Shown here: piece after piece, positions 1-12,344 of the stretch
How positions within the stretch are numbered: the first letter of the stretch is position 1
Layout: every line of letters starts with the position of its first letter
DNA from: Siderastrea siderea
Lineage: Eukaryota > Cnidaria > Anthozoa > Scleractinia > Rhizangiidae
Assembly (NCBI GenBank): GCA_964030785.1
Contig: OZ034970.1
Coordinates: 16,868,911-16,932,910, forward strand
Length of the DNA stretch: 64,000 nt
Direction of reading: 5' to 3'
Program-made: the position numbers and the translations under genes
Notes under the pieces: model-generated
The model's database searches: none
The model's input: only the letters and a program-made list of their open reading frames with translations
What the model was told of the DNA's origin: nothing

Positions 1-892
1 GTGCAAAAAGAAGAACTTTTTAACCTCTTGCCGTCGTTTCGGTTTTTTGAGTGTGTGCGTTTGTTTGTTTGTTTGTTTGTTTTCAAATCAACCTCATTGA
101 AGCTGCTGAAGCTAAACTGAAGTGTTTGTAAACGATCGATTTGCCAAATGTTTGATATACAATCTAATTAACAAGATCAGTAGAACGAAATGAAACAAAA
201 CAAGGAAGAGGCATCTAAAGGATGATTTCCATGAGGGATATAAGCTCAAATCAGTCAAGCACAAGTTAAGAAGAAAAGACACACCTCTTCTTCTTAAGTT
301 GTCTTAGGTGTAAGAACTGGTACGCACCACAGCAGAAGTATTTAAACTAAAGCCTCGACTAAATTTTGCCTAATGAATTTATTCATGACCAGGTATACCC
401 GCGAACTACACTTGACTATAGTAAATGGATCCTAGGTATATACTATGATTTTCATCTAACCGTGGCCACGTCACGAAACAACGTGACCTAATTTGGTATT
501 GGTATGTTTTGTCATATCGAGCATGTAAGTTTGAATCGGCGTTCGTAACGATCGACGAGAAGCGAGCATTTTTTGCACACGTGTTTTCCAATCTGTTATA
601 TTCACTCAAATGCTTGAAAATATTTAAGCTAACGATTCAAACTAAGCGTCAAACATCACGTAACGATCGGTTTAACTTCAAATCTTTGAAGACAAAACTT
701 GCAACTTACATTAGACACCCAATTAAATCATTTATTTCGTGACCAGTGTCAAGCTTAAAAGAAAACGATGGTAAGGTCTTTTAAAAAAACAAACGGAAGA
801 ATGAAAAGTCGAATTTTTCCAGTGGTGAAAACGGAGATAAATAGGAAAAAAACGTAAAAATGATCTTTTTTGTTTTGGATGTTGCTTTTCAG
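1..892. other. Upstream flank / probable intron
   Basis: I see no supported exon here. It holds a short GTTT microsatellite near 59-80. Because a carbonic anhydrase terminal exon starts at 893 and no other exon of that gene is visible, the stretch nearest to it is probably its last intron; the rest of the gene would lie before the window. Short open frames in this stretch show no family resemblance. Confidence 0.5.
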
Positions 893-1021
893 CTTGCCAA
901 GTTCAGAAAACTGAAAGCTGACTACGGTAAAAAACCTGGTCGTATGTGTGACAACAACAGACCCATCCAACCACTGAACGACCGTACAGTTTACTTCGTC
1001 AGACGACGACGAAATGACTGA
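893..1021 (+). CDS. Alpha-carbonic anhydrase, terminal exon only
   Basis: This is the last coding exon of a secreted alpha-type carbonic anhydrase (CO2 hydration to bicarbonate and a proton). A pyrimidine-rich acceptor ending TTTTCAG precedes an exon of 43 codons in phase 0 that ends at TGA 1019-1021. The translation starts LAKFRKLKADYG and contains MCDNNRPIQPLND, matching the conserved C-terminal NNxRPxQPLNxR signature of the family. It has the same exon phase and position as the last exon of the carbonic anhydrase gene at 5964-9932, so the two are tandem paralogues. The catalytic exons are outside the window. AATAAA motifs at 1213 and 1231 could serve as polyadenylation signals. Confidence in family is high; activity cannot be judged. 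Confidence 0.75.
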   Translation, partial: LAKFRKLKADYGKKPGRMCDNNRPIQPLNDRTVYFVRRRRND

Positions 1022-1212
1022 ACTGGAAAAACATCCTGTTCCAACAATGAGGGCCGACATCCGACGCACAATAAGAAATAATGATTAATTTACGTAATTT
1101 ACAGCCGATTTTATTGTTAGGTGCAGACTGACCCTTCAAACATTATTCGCTTGTCATCATTCGATTAAATGAGGAGTCGCCAAGCACTACATTGAACTTC
1201 CGTAAGCCTGAG

Positions 1213-1236
1213 AAATAAATATGCTTTGTTAATAAA
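1213..1236 (+). promoter_or_regulatory. Candidate polyadenylation signals of upstream carbonic anhydrase
   Basis: Two AATAAA hexamers (1213-1218 and 1231-1236) lie about 200 bases after the TGA at 1019-1021. Position and spacing fit a 3'UTR end; nothing else confirms it. Confidence 0.45.
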
Positions 1237-2085
1237 ATGCCCTCTAGATTTGTTATACAAAAACACTGGTCTCTACCAATTAACGTAGATACAAGTAAAC
1301 TAACGTCCTAGAATCGCAGACGACAAAACACAAAACGATAAAATCGGCTGCAAAACTGCACTATGTGATGAAAACATGATCGTCTTTTACACTGACAACA
1401 CGGTATTGTTGTATGCACTGATGTATTTTAAAGAAAGTTATAGCCTAACGATTTGTAATAAATAGTTAATGTGGTTGACGAAAATCTCTTCAAGGATTGC
1501 AGGCAGAGGAAAACATTAGGATTCCTATATAAGTGTTCCATTTATATTTTTCCTTTTTTCTGTATGTAGCATTTTTTTTTGTTTTACAAGGAATTTTTTT
1601 CGTATTTTGGTGGAACTTTGTTCACTCCGGAATTCCTTAATGCCTTAGGCTGAGCCCAACAGTATGTGATATCTTTATAACGCTGAGGCTTTTTTATCAA
1701 GCTGTAAACTCAAGAGGCAGATATAGTAAGTCGCCTATAAGCTTAGAGGCCGATGCAAGGATTTGTTAGAGTGAACAGAAAATCACATTGTTAATTGATT
1801 GAAAAACTAAGCGGCAACATCGTATTTAACCACAACCAATTCCGTCATGCTTATATTCCAAGTTTAGTAAATGTAAATTCTGTGGACTTAATAAAGTGGT
1901 GTTTGGGTTAAGACTACTTTGTTTTAATTTATACTGCATATATGTCCATTCCAGGAATATGTCTTCGCGATAAAATACTACAATTTTCTATCAGTGTTCG
2001 AACCGAGTTTCCGTGGGCAGTGAGAAATTAAAATTGGAAATTTAGCTTTGTAACCTTAAAACGAAACTTTCTGACTGTAAACTAC

Positions 2086-2192
2086 TAGCCTGCGTTGCAG
2101 GCACTGAAATGGGAGGGAGAATGGTGAATTAGGAAGCTCGAGGAGCTCCCGAATACCCGTTTCCGGGTCATCTCCTTTTGCCACGCAGGCTA
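2086..2192. mobile_element. Small MITE with TAGCCTGCG termini
   Basis: A 107-bp segment begins TAGCCTGCGTTGCAGGC and ends GCCACGCAGGCTA, so its ends are near-perfect inverted repeats. The body has no coding capacity. A second 50-bp element with the same termini is at 39331-39380, which supports a mobile family. No clear target duplication is seen. Confidence 0.6.
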
Positions 2193-3072
2193 TTGCTGGT
2201 ATGCCAGCCATCGAACAAACCTTCAGTCTTAGTAGTATATTGCTAACCGTTACACGCAAGTCAGGTGATCAAATTCCCGAACTGAGACACAAGAACTTCT
2301 TTCAATTACTACATCGTGTATCAGTCTTGTTTAGGAATGCGCATAGTAGTAACATGCCAAAGACAAACAACCAACTCATAGTGTTTAAGTCAGCTCAAGT
2401 GAGCAAAACAAATGATCGAAGGGGCATTAAAGTGAAGATAAATACATTTTATTTTGAGTTATTCTACACTATTGTATCCCTTCTATCTGGATTTTTATTT
2501 CATATTTCACACTACACCTCATTGTTGTTTGAATGTTATATCATAAATATTCCCAAAATCTGAATAAGTAATATGAATAACTAACACGATACGATGCAGA
2601 GACAAAGCCTAGAGACACCGATCCTCGGGTCTCTCCATTGAAAATGCGGTCGAAAGTCCGGAGAGGGGCCCGCGGGGAACTCAACAGATGCTCGGATAGG
2701 GAATTGCGGCCGAGGCGCTCAAACCCTGACCCTGTGTAAGACCTAAATTTTTCTCGGATTTTCCTACACTACCAAACACAGATTCGGCAGATTTTTCATA
2801 CCCTCCCTAAGACATTTAACCCAAAATAACACTGTTTTAAAGTATAATCTTATAGTAATAAAATGTTCTTATTTTAATACATCGGAAAACTGGTAAAAAT
2901 TCGGCATGTGGTGAGGTTTCCTTAAACCAACGTATTCCCTTATCCCGTTTAAGACAAAACGTGATGAAATAGACACCCGTTCAAGACAAAAATCCCCTGC
3001 AAACCACCACAGCCTATCGGGCCACACGTCCCATTAAGGCGCGATAAGGGCGCAACCCCCTCCCAGGGATAA

Positions 3073-3465
3073 TTTTCTTTTTACGCCCACTTCAAGATGG
3101 CGGACATTTGCGTTTTTCATTATCTTGAACAACTTATTACGTTTTCAGGTTCATAAAGCGTCAAACATTTTAAATTGAGCATTCTTTTACTGTTTGGCTT
3201 GAGGAATAGGTCGCAATTTATGTTAGACAAATATTTGGGTGATTACTTTTAGAAAACCAACAGCGTTCACATAATGCAAAGTGTCACGATATACACGTTG
3301 AAAATGGGTTAGTTCGAGAAAGTGACATTTCGGCAGAGAAAATTTAGAGAAGCAGCAGGGAATTGGTTTGAATCCAACCAATCTTTGATTTGTTTAAAGA
3401 GTCGTTTTCTTTTTTTCTGCTAAAAACGTTAATCAGCCGCCATCTTGAAGTAGGCGTAAAAAGAA
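3073..3465. repeat. Inverted-repeat pair, possible MITE
   Basis: The arm at 3073-3103 (contains TTTTTACGCCCACTTCAAG followed by ATGGCGG) is repeated as its reverse complement at 3437-3465 with one or two changes, and weaker similarity runs further outwards through a CCTCCC motif on each side. The ~330-bp interior has no gene. This pattern fits a short non-autonomous DNA element; its exact ends are uncertain. Confidence 0.5.
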
Positions 3466-4309
3466 CATTCGCCCTCCCCGGTCGAACGTCCAACGTGAAG
3501 ATCTCCACACCATGTGCCTCTTCAAAGCGAGCCCTGCCGAAATTGATGGTTTCAAAAGACGTTCTTCTGCCTTGTCAAACTCAACTCGAGAATACATTTC
3601 GCATTAGCACGGCAGGACTATCAAGCCCAAGATGTCCTCCCATACTACGTGGCGTGCTTTTCCCGTCCTGAAAGGTTACTTTTTGAAAGTCATTAGTAAA
3701 TCACTGAATAGAGATTTTGTTTCCTTACAAATGTTTGAATTTGGTGCGACGAATAAAGCTCAGTTTTTAAATTCGGTACGGCAGCAGCAAACCCTTTGAA
3801 ATAGGCGTAAAACGCTTTACCACTGGCCTCGATTTCAAGCGGAGGCCACATCGTCGTCGTGCTCATGTTCAGGAGTAAGACCTCCTTGAGACAAACACAA
3901 TGCCTGACACGCCACACCGCGCGGTCCTTCATGCAGCTGGCTTAATCTTCAACGATCTTACATCCGACATCATCACTCAGAATTCTGAGTACAGTCAGCA
4001 CAGGACGCCCTGGATTCATCTTTTCTTGCTTTGGTACATTTCTTGGCCGGCTGCCAGCTCTTAATAGCAATGACCAGCAAAGCTGAGAAGTGGTCTTAAC
4101 ATAGACTCTGTTATTGTTGGTCATGCGGTCTCTCACACTGATGTTACATACCATCAATAGCCGGCATATCGGGAAATGGATGTTATCCCTTTAACTGGAG
4201 TCAATCTTTCGTTCCATTTGTGAAAACAATTGAGATTTTTATAATTTTTAATTTCAATCTTGTCGGTTGTTATGGGAAGTGATAGAGTCTCATTGCCCAC
4301 TTAAATACT

Positions 4310-4520
4310 ATTCTGTGGTACTCAGGTTTAATATTCTCTACAAGGTGCAGGATGTCACTTTATATTGAGTGGCTTTAAGAGCCACTGAGTACTGCTATCC
4401 TGTGATACTGTTTATCGTGCTGTAGATGATGGTTCTAATTTTGGTGTCTGCCAGATGAAATCTAAGTGTGGCCTTTCAAATGAAAGCTATTAAGCAGTAC
4501 GTTCTTGCACTGCTGCCTGT
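4310..4520 (+). repeat. Degenerate ~106-bp tandem repeat units
   Basis: About two diverged units of the dispersed repeat whose best copies are at 30640-30925. Recognisable pieces are GCAGTAC, CCTGTGATACTGTTTAT, GATGGTTCTAA and CAAATGAAAGCTATTAAG. Plus-strand orientation relative to the 30.6-kb array. Confidence 0.5.
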
Positions 4521-5963
4521 TTTCAGCATTTATGCAGTCTAAATTTAACCTTGTCCTTTATTGCATTTAATATGATATTTAAGTGCTTTGTAATTACCTA
4601 CTTGTCTCATTGTTTCTAATATTTTTTCTGGCCTAGTGTTTCCATAGTATCAGACATTGTCCTATTTACTTTTAGCAAACCAACAACATACAGTGTAATT
4701 TTGTTTGTATAAGAAAACTGGATTACAGATTTTCGACAAATTTTGTGCACTTTAAAAAGAGGGAAAAATCTAATAAGATATAAAAACAACGGTAGCAGCC
4801 CATCAAAGGTGATCATAAATAGCAGGTTGAGAACGAGTACCATTTTAGAAGGTGTGGTAGCGTACATTATAAAGTTACAAGATAACTGAAAGTCAGTAGA
4901 AAAAATTTCTAGTTGTCTCCGTTTTGGAAAAAAGGTAAGAAAAATGTTAAAGCTTGGTCATGGCTTCAAAGCTCGTTTTTTAGGGCGTGTTGGTATCGCA
5001 GTTTATCCTTTTCACTAGATGCAAGCTTTTAAAGGTTTTAGTCTGTGGATGAAACTTTTTGGGAAAGCTGATTATTGTTATTATTGTGGTCTCTCAGAAC
5101 ATTCCTAAAAATGTACATTCAGGTCTTAGATCGGGTTTAAAGGGTTTCAACTTGTTCGTGCTAGATGACTTTGATGTTCAACAAACTAGTTGATGAAGGG
5201 GGATGGCCAAGGTCGCAGCTGAACGGTACAAATAAACCTTTGAATCAGCTTTAACCCAGTTTTTTGTTGCTAAAACTTATGGGATTAAATCCCTTTAAAC
5301 AGCGCGGTATAACAGGAGTATTGAACATTTTTTCTGAATTTCTAGGCTAACAACTGTTCACCAAGAATATACAATAAATTTTTGTCAGTGAAACCGTTGA
5401 CCAGCATAAAGTTGCTAGTTGGTTTAGGCACTGGCATAATTAATTTTAAAGATGTTTTTAGCAATGCATTTAGTTTGTACTAAATCATCTGATATTTTAT
5501 TTGAATATTGCAGAATCGCTTAATTAAAGGGCCTCGGCCGATTGAAAACAACATTTGGACGTCTTGAAACAATTTAACCGCATTGAGACGTAGGGCAAAG
5601 AACAAACAACGACAGTGTTTACCGAAGGTTACTATTACCCTTGATTTGAGTGTAACGTTCACACTTGCAGATTTCTTCCTCTAACGAAGAGAGAAATACA
5701 TAAAGTTTGGATTAAACTGAGCTACTGTGGTTTTTATCTCTTCTGCCGTCTACTACTATTTTAAAGTAAAGTTGAAAACACATATGTCCAGACACATAAT
5801 ATTTATCTAGAATACTCAAGAATTACGTGAAGTACATGAAAATCACTCAGCCTATGCCTGGTGCTTTCAACACCTTGACTCGTTTTCGCAAGTACGCCTC
5901 GCGTTTCGAGGTGGATTGATGTGGCTTCAGCTTTCTGATGTATTTTGTTATTTCAGACTTGCG

Positions 5964-8900
5964 ATGATTCCATGTATCTTGGTATTTTTCTCCATAATTA
6001 ATGTGGACTTGTCAGCTTCAACTGCGGGTAAGATGAAAACTTTAGTCGCTACGACAAATCTAAGCTTGTTCTATGGTTAAAATCTTGAAGTGTGAACCAC
6101 GCAAATGAAAGTGTTGAGCAGTACTTTCCTGTGGTTATCCTTAACATGCCTTGAAAATTGGGTCTAGGGTCTAAGACTGCGTAAACAAACCTAAAGTTTG
6201 GCTTTTTGAATTACACACTTTCCTATTTCTGTAATACGTACTGCATTTTTCTGAGTTTCGAACTCGGTCATTTCTTGATATTCACAGCAGGTTAACTTTG
6301 TTTCTGGCTAAGTTGTGAATATAAGAAAAATAGGTTAAATTTGTACCAATTGATGACGTCACAAATGCACGATTTTAGCATGTTTGAGATCGCTGAGTTT
6401 AAAGTTCAAGTCCTTGTCTCGAAAAGTTTTTCAGAGATGATATTAGGAATTTTTGAAGAACAAAGCCCAAAATTAATTTAGTTATTAATGAATCCTGGAA
6501 AATATTATTATATAAATTATATCATTAATTTTTAGTTTTCCATTGATGCTTTTCAGAGCCAGCATGGGGATACGGCGATACTTCAACTTTAGGTAAGATA
6601 TGTGAATTTGCAATGCTTATAAAAATTGAAAAAGGAAAATGGACAAGCAATCTGCCCCCAGAGAAAGAAAAAGTATTGCTATCAATTTGCTACAGCATGC
6701 AATATTTTCAAATTCCACGAGAACAATTACTGCAGGTCTGCCATTAGGAGCTGCTGGGATTAAACAATTGACTAGACAGATTGATGACCACACTTGCTAA
6801 ACACAGCTGTTTTTGTATTCAGCTAATTTTTCGTCTTCATCTCTTAGAGCACCTCAGTCGTGTAACTGTAATTCTAATCTTGATTTCGTGAATGAAAAAG
6901 TGTGACAGTTGGAAGACATTTAACTGACTGTGGTTCTATAATAGTATGCTGTACAAGGTGGCTGGACTAGCCTCAAAAGTCCGTGACAGAAATGCTAAGT
7001 GTGACAGCTGTTAAGCAGTACTTTCCTTTGTGTCTTTATTATGTTGTACAATGTGGCTCTAACTTTTGAGTCTGTGTATAAAAGAAATAAGAGTGAACAT
7101 TTAGATGCAAGCTATCGTGCAGTTTAATTTACTGTGCTGGTGTCAATTATGCTGTACAAGGGCAAACATGACTTTAAGTCTGGAAATAAAATCCATAAGT
7201 ATGACCATTAAAATGAAACCTACTAAGCAGACTTCTCCTGTGTTGTTGTTTATTGTATGCTGTACAGGATGGTTCTAGTGTGATTATGTCAACGACTGCA
7301 TTTGTGCAGTATTTTCCATGGAGGTTTTCGTTCTTTAATTGTCCGCAAGGGCAAATCTGTCAAATCAATCCTACGTTGAAATTTATTAACATAAAAAAAA
7401 TGCTTTTATTTTGAAGCGTATGGCCCGTCTAACTGGATCAAAGTGGCTCCCCAGTGCGCTGGTATTGCCCAGTCACCTATCGATATTGATGAATACCCGT
7501 TAAAAAGTGACAATTGGAGTGATAATTTGGAAATAAATTTCGACAAAGTAGGTGGCTTAGTGACTGGTGCACTTATTAACAATGGCCATGCTCCAACCTT
7601 GCAAGTTGACAAGACGGGTGGATCAGCGACCCTAACAGGGGGTCCTGTGGGGGATACTGTCTAAGTACTGGAACAGTTACATTTCCACTTTGGATGTGCG
7701 CCCAACATAGGATCTGAACATACTTTTCATGGACAATCTTATCCTGTAGAGGTATTTTTATATACCTTTGATATTTCGAAAAGGTATTGTCTGTTACTGT
7801 TCGCAAATTGTAAATCAGCAAATGAGAAGTGCACGGCTTAGTACCGTCTTGATGTCCTATGATACAAAGTCATTGATCATGACTTGAAAGCTCATGACAT
7901 CGTGGACAGTTTGTACAATTCTTACGTCATTGCTGGCTATTCTTGTTATAAGACGTGGATTACTACAGAATTGAAACAAAACGTGAATTTAACACATTTA
8001 GTTATACATAAGGCAAAACAAATGACTACTACGGACTCAAAACCAGACGCGGCTCCCACCGCCACGTTCCACTTTGCTTATGAGTTCTTGCACTCCTCCC
8101 CGCGCGTGCTTTCGTGTGTAACTTGTTGAAAAACAGTCACAAACCTGTTATGTTTGATGTTTATTCCCGCTCATTCACTACGGAAGAAATGGAAGAAAAC
8201 ATCACAGGCAGGTTGACAGAAACTCTTACCATAATGGGCTTTTTTGAACACACAGACACAAAATCAACATGCATGGTCCAAATAAACAAGGATACGTATC
8301 GACGGTGATATAGAGATAAATTATTGGGATAGTTAACTCGAGAAAATATTGCTCGGAAAACGATATGCCATAAAATTTGGGCACAGCCTATATACCTAAT
8401 TGTACCAATTTGATACACTTCGGTAACATATCAGGTTTATTTGGTCACGCCTTGAGTGTTTGGTTATTTGGCCAGTAATGTAAGAACATAACGAAGTTTT
8501 CATTCATCTTTCCAGGTACACTTTGTGTTTTATAACATCAACTACACAAATTTTGTTAGCGCTATTGATAAGCCCGATGGACTGGCAGTAGTAGGAGCCT
8601 TTTTTGAGGTAAGTTATTAATGCCAATGTATGGATACTTGGGCATTCGTACGAAAAGTAGACTTTTTCATAATTAACAGCGGACTGAATTGGAAGTAAGT
8701 CTCTTCATTCGTATGGTTTGCATAGAAAGGGGCACCTGTTGGCCATTCGTAACGGTGGTAAATTTTGTCTTTCAGGTTGGTCTCAAGGGAAATGAAATTT
8801 TGGAAAAGCTAGAAAGCAAGCTAGAAATGATAATTGAAGAAGGTACATTGGCGATAAATCTATGACATTTTTTAAATTACCAATGGAAGTTGCTTATGAC

Positions 8901-9932
8901 CTTTGTCCGTTAAAACATCAGGAACAAAAGTAATTGTGGGAGAAACAGATAGTATTTACCTTAAAAACCTGGTACCTGCCTTAAACAATAGATCGCCATA
9001 CTATACCTACCAAGGCTCCCTTACCACACCTCCCTGCTTTCAATCAGTACAATGGATTTTACTACAAGAGGCAGCTCCAATTAACTCTGCGCAGGTCAGT
9101 CATTAATCTTGTCTTAGTGAGCTTTCGATGACTTGGCACCCATGGGCTTGGTTGTATAAAAGACATATAACTTAAATTGAAGTTTTTCTCGCAGTTCCCT
9201 TGGTATCAAAGCTTTTTCGCACGTTTTCGTTGAACAGTCAGTATAAAGCTGACTCAGGAACGTAACTGGCAGAATTCGAAACAAATAGAGTGCGAGAAAA
9301 TCCACTGTTACCCCAAAACGTGCGTTGCATAGACCCCACCTGCACGAGTTCCTGGTTGGGCTACATTTACTAATTATAAACACTCGCACGAAACTGAGGG
9401 TCGCTTAAACTACTGGTGTGAACATTGCAAGGGGACCACTTCCACTGCTTGATTGCAAGCGGACCAGTTCCACTCCGTCGCACGAAATTGAGGGTCGGTT
9501 AAACTACTGGTGTGCGGACCAGTTCTTCTGCTTGCTTCTATGGTTTTAACACACAAATCTACTCATGACACTTAAACCTTCAGGAACAAGCAAGCTTTGA
9601 ACCAAATTATCACCTCCTGCCAGCTATGGGAACTACCTGGGAAAGATATGGAAAAGATATGGAAGAAATATGGGAACCATATGGGACGGAATGCAGAGAA
9701 ACGACATTCTATTATCATTAGTTACTTACATTCCCTCGTTGGTTGCGCCCAAATTATGTGGGAGTGCTTTAATATCGATCGGGCTTTAATCTAAGAGACT
9801 TCTTTATTATCATTTCAGCTGATTGCGTTCAATCGACTCAAAGCAAGACACGGCTACGCGAGTGGCAAAATGTGCAATAACTTCAGGCCGACACAAGAAC
9901 GAAATGGTCGAAAGGTTTTACTCATTTACTGA
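5964..9932 (+). CDS. Secreted alpha-carbonic anhydrase, 7 coding exons, one in-frame stop
   Basis: Reversible hydration of CO2, extracellular. Coding exons: 5964-6027, 6557-6592, 7417-7751, 8516-8608, 8776-8842, 8922-9094, 9819-9932; all junctions are GT-AG with matching phases, 293 codons before the final TGA. Residues 1-20 (MIPCILVFFS...) are a signal peptide. EPAWGYGD and YGPSNW open the domain. The proton-shuttle histidine is in NNGHAP (H91), zinc ligands are in LHFHFG (H122, H124) and VEVHF (H147), and the threonine loop is SLTTPPC (about T233). C47 and C237 fit the disulfide of secreted isoforms. The odd point is codon 116: GGPVGDTV is followed by TAA (7662-7664), then VLEQLHFHFG resumes in the same frame. 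Family members have one residue where this gene has V plus stop, so three bases are extra. Downstream exons look intact, so this is a young pseudogene, a null allele or an assembly error. Tandem paralogue upstream. Confidence 0.88.
6941..7300 (+). repeat. Tandem array of the ~106-bp repeat in carbonic anhydrase intron 2
   Basis: Four diverged units with the landmark GTACA(A/G) starting at 6951, 7046, 7154 and 7262, that is periods of 95, 108 and 108 bases. Each carries the series CTAACTTTTGAGTCTGTG, AAGCAGTACTT and CTGTACAAGG seen in the arrays at 30.5 and 45.1 kb. Confidence 0.65.
9385..9525 (+). repeat. 94-bp direct duplication in last carbonic anhydrase intron
   Basis: CGCACGAAACTGAGGGTCG at 9385 recurs as CGCACGAAATTGAGGGTCG at 9479, followed in both by TTAAACTACTGGTGTG and later by GGACCA(C/G)TTC. 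A local tandem duplication with small internal changes. Confidence 0.7.
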
Positions 9933-9971
9933 AGCTGAACAAAGAGCTTTAAATTTATGCTAAAGTTGCCA

Positions 9972-9977
9972 AATAAA
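9972..9977 (+). promoter_or_regulatory. Polyadenylation signal of carbonic anhydrase
   Basis: AATAAA 40 bases after the TGA at 9930-9932; spacing is typical for a short 3'UTR. Confidence 0.6.
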
Positions 9978-10496
9978 CATTGAAAAACAAGTTGTGTTTA
10001 GCCCGTTTAACATGATGTGCACGTTCATAATAATCAATGCAATTTATGATAATCTAAATTACCCTAAATTAATATCTGCAGAAGGCGAGTGTTGCGCGAG
10101 AAAGACCACGGTTTGCTGGTTTGAAACAGTTCGATCGGCCTTGCTACGTTAACTTCATAGAGATAAGCTTAATTCTTTTCGTCGTTGTAAATTTATTGCC
10201 AGGTTAAGTCTCGTCTTAGTTGTTATTCACAACAAAATTGCCAAATTAGGTCGTTATGAATCCAAATGCAAAGACATTTTATAATTTCTGTTTGCTCATC
10301 TGTCTGTTTCGTCGTTTTTCCTTGCCCTCGTCTTCTTTAACTGCGCGGAGGATGGAGGTTCGGGGAGGGGTAGAGCATATGACCAATAATGATCTTGTTA
10401 TATGCATGGCCATACTTTCCTAAGAGAAATATAAAATATATGCTAGATTGAAGTAAAAAAGTTAATATGATAAATGGAGTGACAACTGGCTGAAAC

Positions 10497-12288
10497 CATA
10501 GGAAGCCCAAGCATAATATTTGAATATCATTAAAAATGGCGTTTCAAAATATAAGACTTTGTATGGGATTTCGAAGCGAACATTTTGAGCAATACATAAC
10601 CGCAAACTAACTGAATAAAGTTCATGAAACATTACATGGTGTTGTTTGCTATCCTTACAACGCATTTTGAGCAATTTTAGGTCTATTTACCTTACTGTGT
10701 ATTAGTACATGCATAATACATTGACAAGGAAGGAGTCATTTGGCCCGATTTAGCCACTATCACCGCTCGACACGTTTCGGAATTCGCTCGAATTTACCCA
10801 CAAATATAGTTCAGGCTCCCATTCTGACTCAGCGACTTGTCAAAAGGAAGACATACAAGTGATTTTCTCAAAACCAATTGCACATAACTCGTGTCCCAAA
10901 AGAATTATCCACTGCACAAAATCATAATAGCATCTCAAAATAGGCCGCCATGGATGCGTGAGGATCCCGATAGCACCGTTTGACCGCGGTCGGCACTGGA
11001 CACCAGTCAAATCATGCCCTTATCGGGAGGGCCACGCTCGTTTTGGTCGTGTTACAATTGTAGTAACTATGACCCGGTACGGACACAAAATTGTCGCTCC
11101 AACGTAGTCTGGTTCGCGCGAGAATGGTGGAATCGCTGCGCGGGACTCCGTGACCTTATGGAGAGAATTAAGTTATCGAAAGAAATTAAAACGATCTTGG
11201 CCGTTAGAAACTGAAAACGAGTCAAGAAAAAGAGAAAGTGAACCGTGTTTCTCCTTCCTCCTCTATTTCTATTCATGCGTGGTAAATTGAATATATTTGC
11301 GTTGATGTACAAAACGTTTGTAATACATGTCAGTCTACTGCGTTAATTTTAAATACGTACTCTGCGTGAATTGAATGTGTTCAATTTTTTGGAATCGTCG
11401 ATAGGTTTTATATACCACTGAGGTATATTTTTTCGAACCGAAGTCGGCAAATTCATTTAAATTCATATCCTCACGCGCGTGAAAATGTTTTATTTTAAAA
11501 TTGTTATAACTGTATATACAATATCTATTTCTATATTTGCATGAAGCCGGTCAGGTAACCTACTTATTAAAAAAACAAGAAAATATACACCCTGAAAATG
11601 GATATAAATTCAGAAATGGGAATGATTTATTTTTGCTATCCGCTTGCAACACGCAGCGATTTTCTCACGCGAACCAGACTACGTTGGAGCGACAATTTTG
11701 TGTCCGTACCGGGTCATAGTTACTACAATTGTAACACGACCAAAACGAGCGTGGCCCTCCCGATAAGGGCATGATTTGACTGGTGTCCAGTGCCGACCGC
11801 GGTCAAACGGGGCTATCGGGATCCTCACGCATCCATGGCGGCCTATTTTGAGATGCTATTATGATTTTGTGCAGTGGATAATTCTTTTGGGACACGAGGT
11901 ATGTGCAATTAGTTTTGAGAAAATCACTTGTATGTCTTCCTTTTGGCAAGTCGCTGAGTCAGAATGGGAGCCTGAACTATATTTGTGGGTAAATTCGAGC
12001 GAATTCCGAAACGTGTCGAGCGGTGATAGTGGCTAAATCGGGCCAAATGACTCCTTCCTTGTCAATGTATTATACATGTACTAATACACAGTAAGGTAAA
12101 TAGACCTACAATTGCTCAAAATGCGTTGTAAGGATAGCAAACAACACCATGTAATGTTTCATGAACTTTATTCAGTTAGTTTGCGGTTATGTGTTGCTCA
12201 AAATGTTCGCTTCGAAATCCCATACAAAGTCTTATATTTTGAAACGCCATTTTTAATAATATTCAAATGTTATGCTTGGGTGTCCTGT
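10497..12288. mobile_element. Long-inverted-arm element (two ~630-bp arms, ~510-bp centre)
   Basis: The left arm (about 10500-11140) and right arm (about 11650-12285) are reverse complements at high identity; both encode the same 50-codon frame (MLKMRCKDSKQHH...) with a few substitutions. The outer ends align as TAGGAAGCCCAAGCAT and, reversed, CAGGACACCCAAGCAT. An 8-bp direct repeat GCTGAAAC flanks it (10489-10496 and 12289-12296), within one or two bases of the arm ends. YAGG ends with 8-bp duplication suggest a non-autonomous hAT-like or foldback element. The centre (11140-11650) has no transposase. The alternative is a local inverted duplication, but the flanking direct repeat argues for insertion. 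Confidence 0.7.
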
Positions 12289-12344
12289 GCTGAAACGAAG
12301 AAGAGTTTTCAAGTCGATTTACATAAGAAAGAATTTTCTTAGTC

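Larger units (their letters stand above)
1022..5956. other. Intergenic region between tandem carbonic anhydrase genes
   Basis: No exon supported. It contains the 3' flank of the upstream carbonic anhydrase, a small MITE (2086-2192), a pair of inverted arms (3073-3103 and 3437-3465) and degenerate copies of the ~106-bp repeat (about 4310-4520). The rest is unannotated AT-rich sequence; the end of this stretch probably includes the promoter and a 5'UTR intron of the second carbonic anhydrase, because an acceptor (TTATTTCAG) ends at 5956, seven bases before its ATG. Confidence 0.6.

Noticed and set aside
2201..2563. 120-codon plus-strand frame
   Set aside because: No family resemblance, low-complexity C-terminal half, overlaps a MITE end and has no splice or promoter support.
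10462..12342. Two frames beginning MLKMRCKDSKQHH as a duplicated gene
   Set aside because: Both are inside the inverted arms of one element; identity reflects the arms, and there is no domain or coding-type substitution pattern that I can see.
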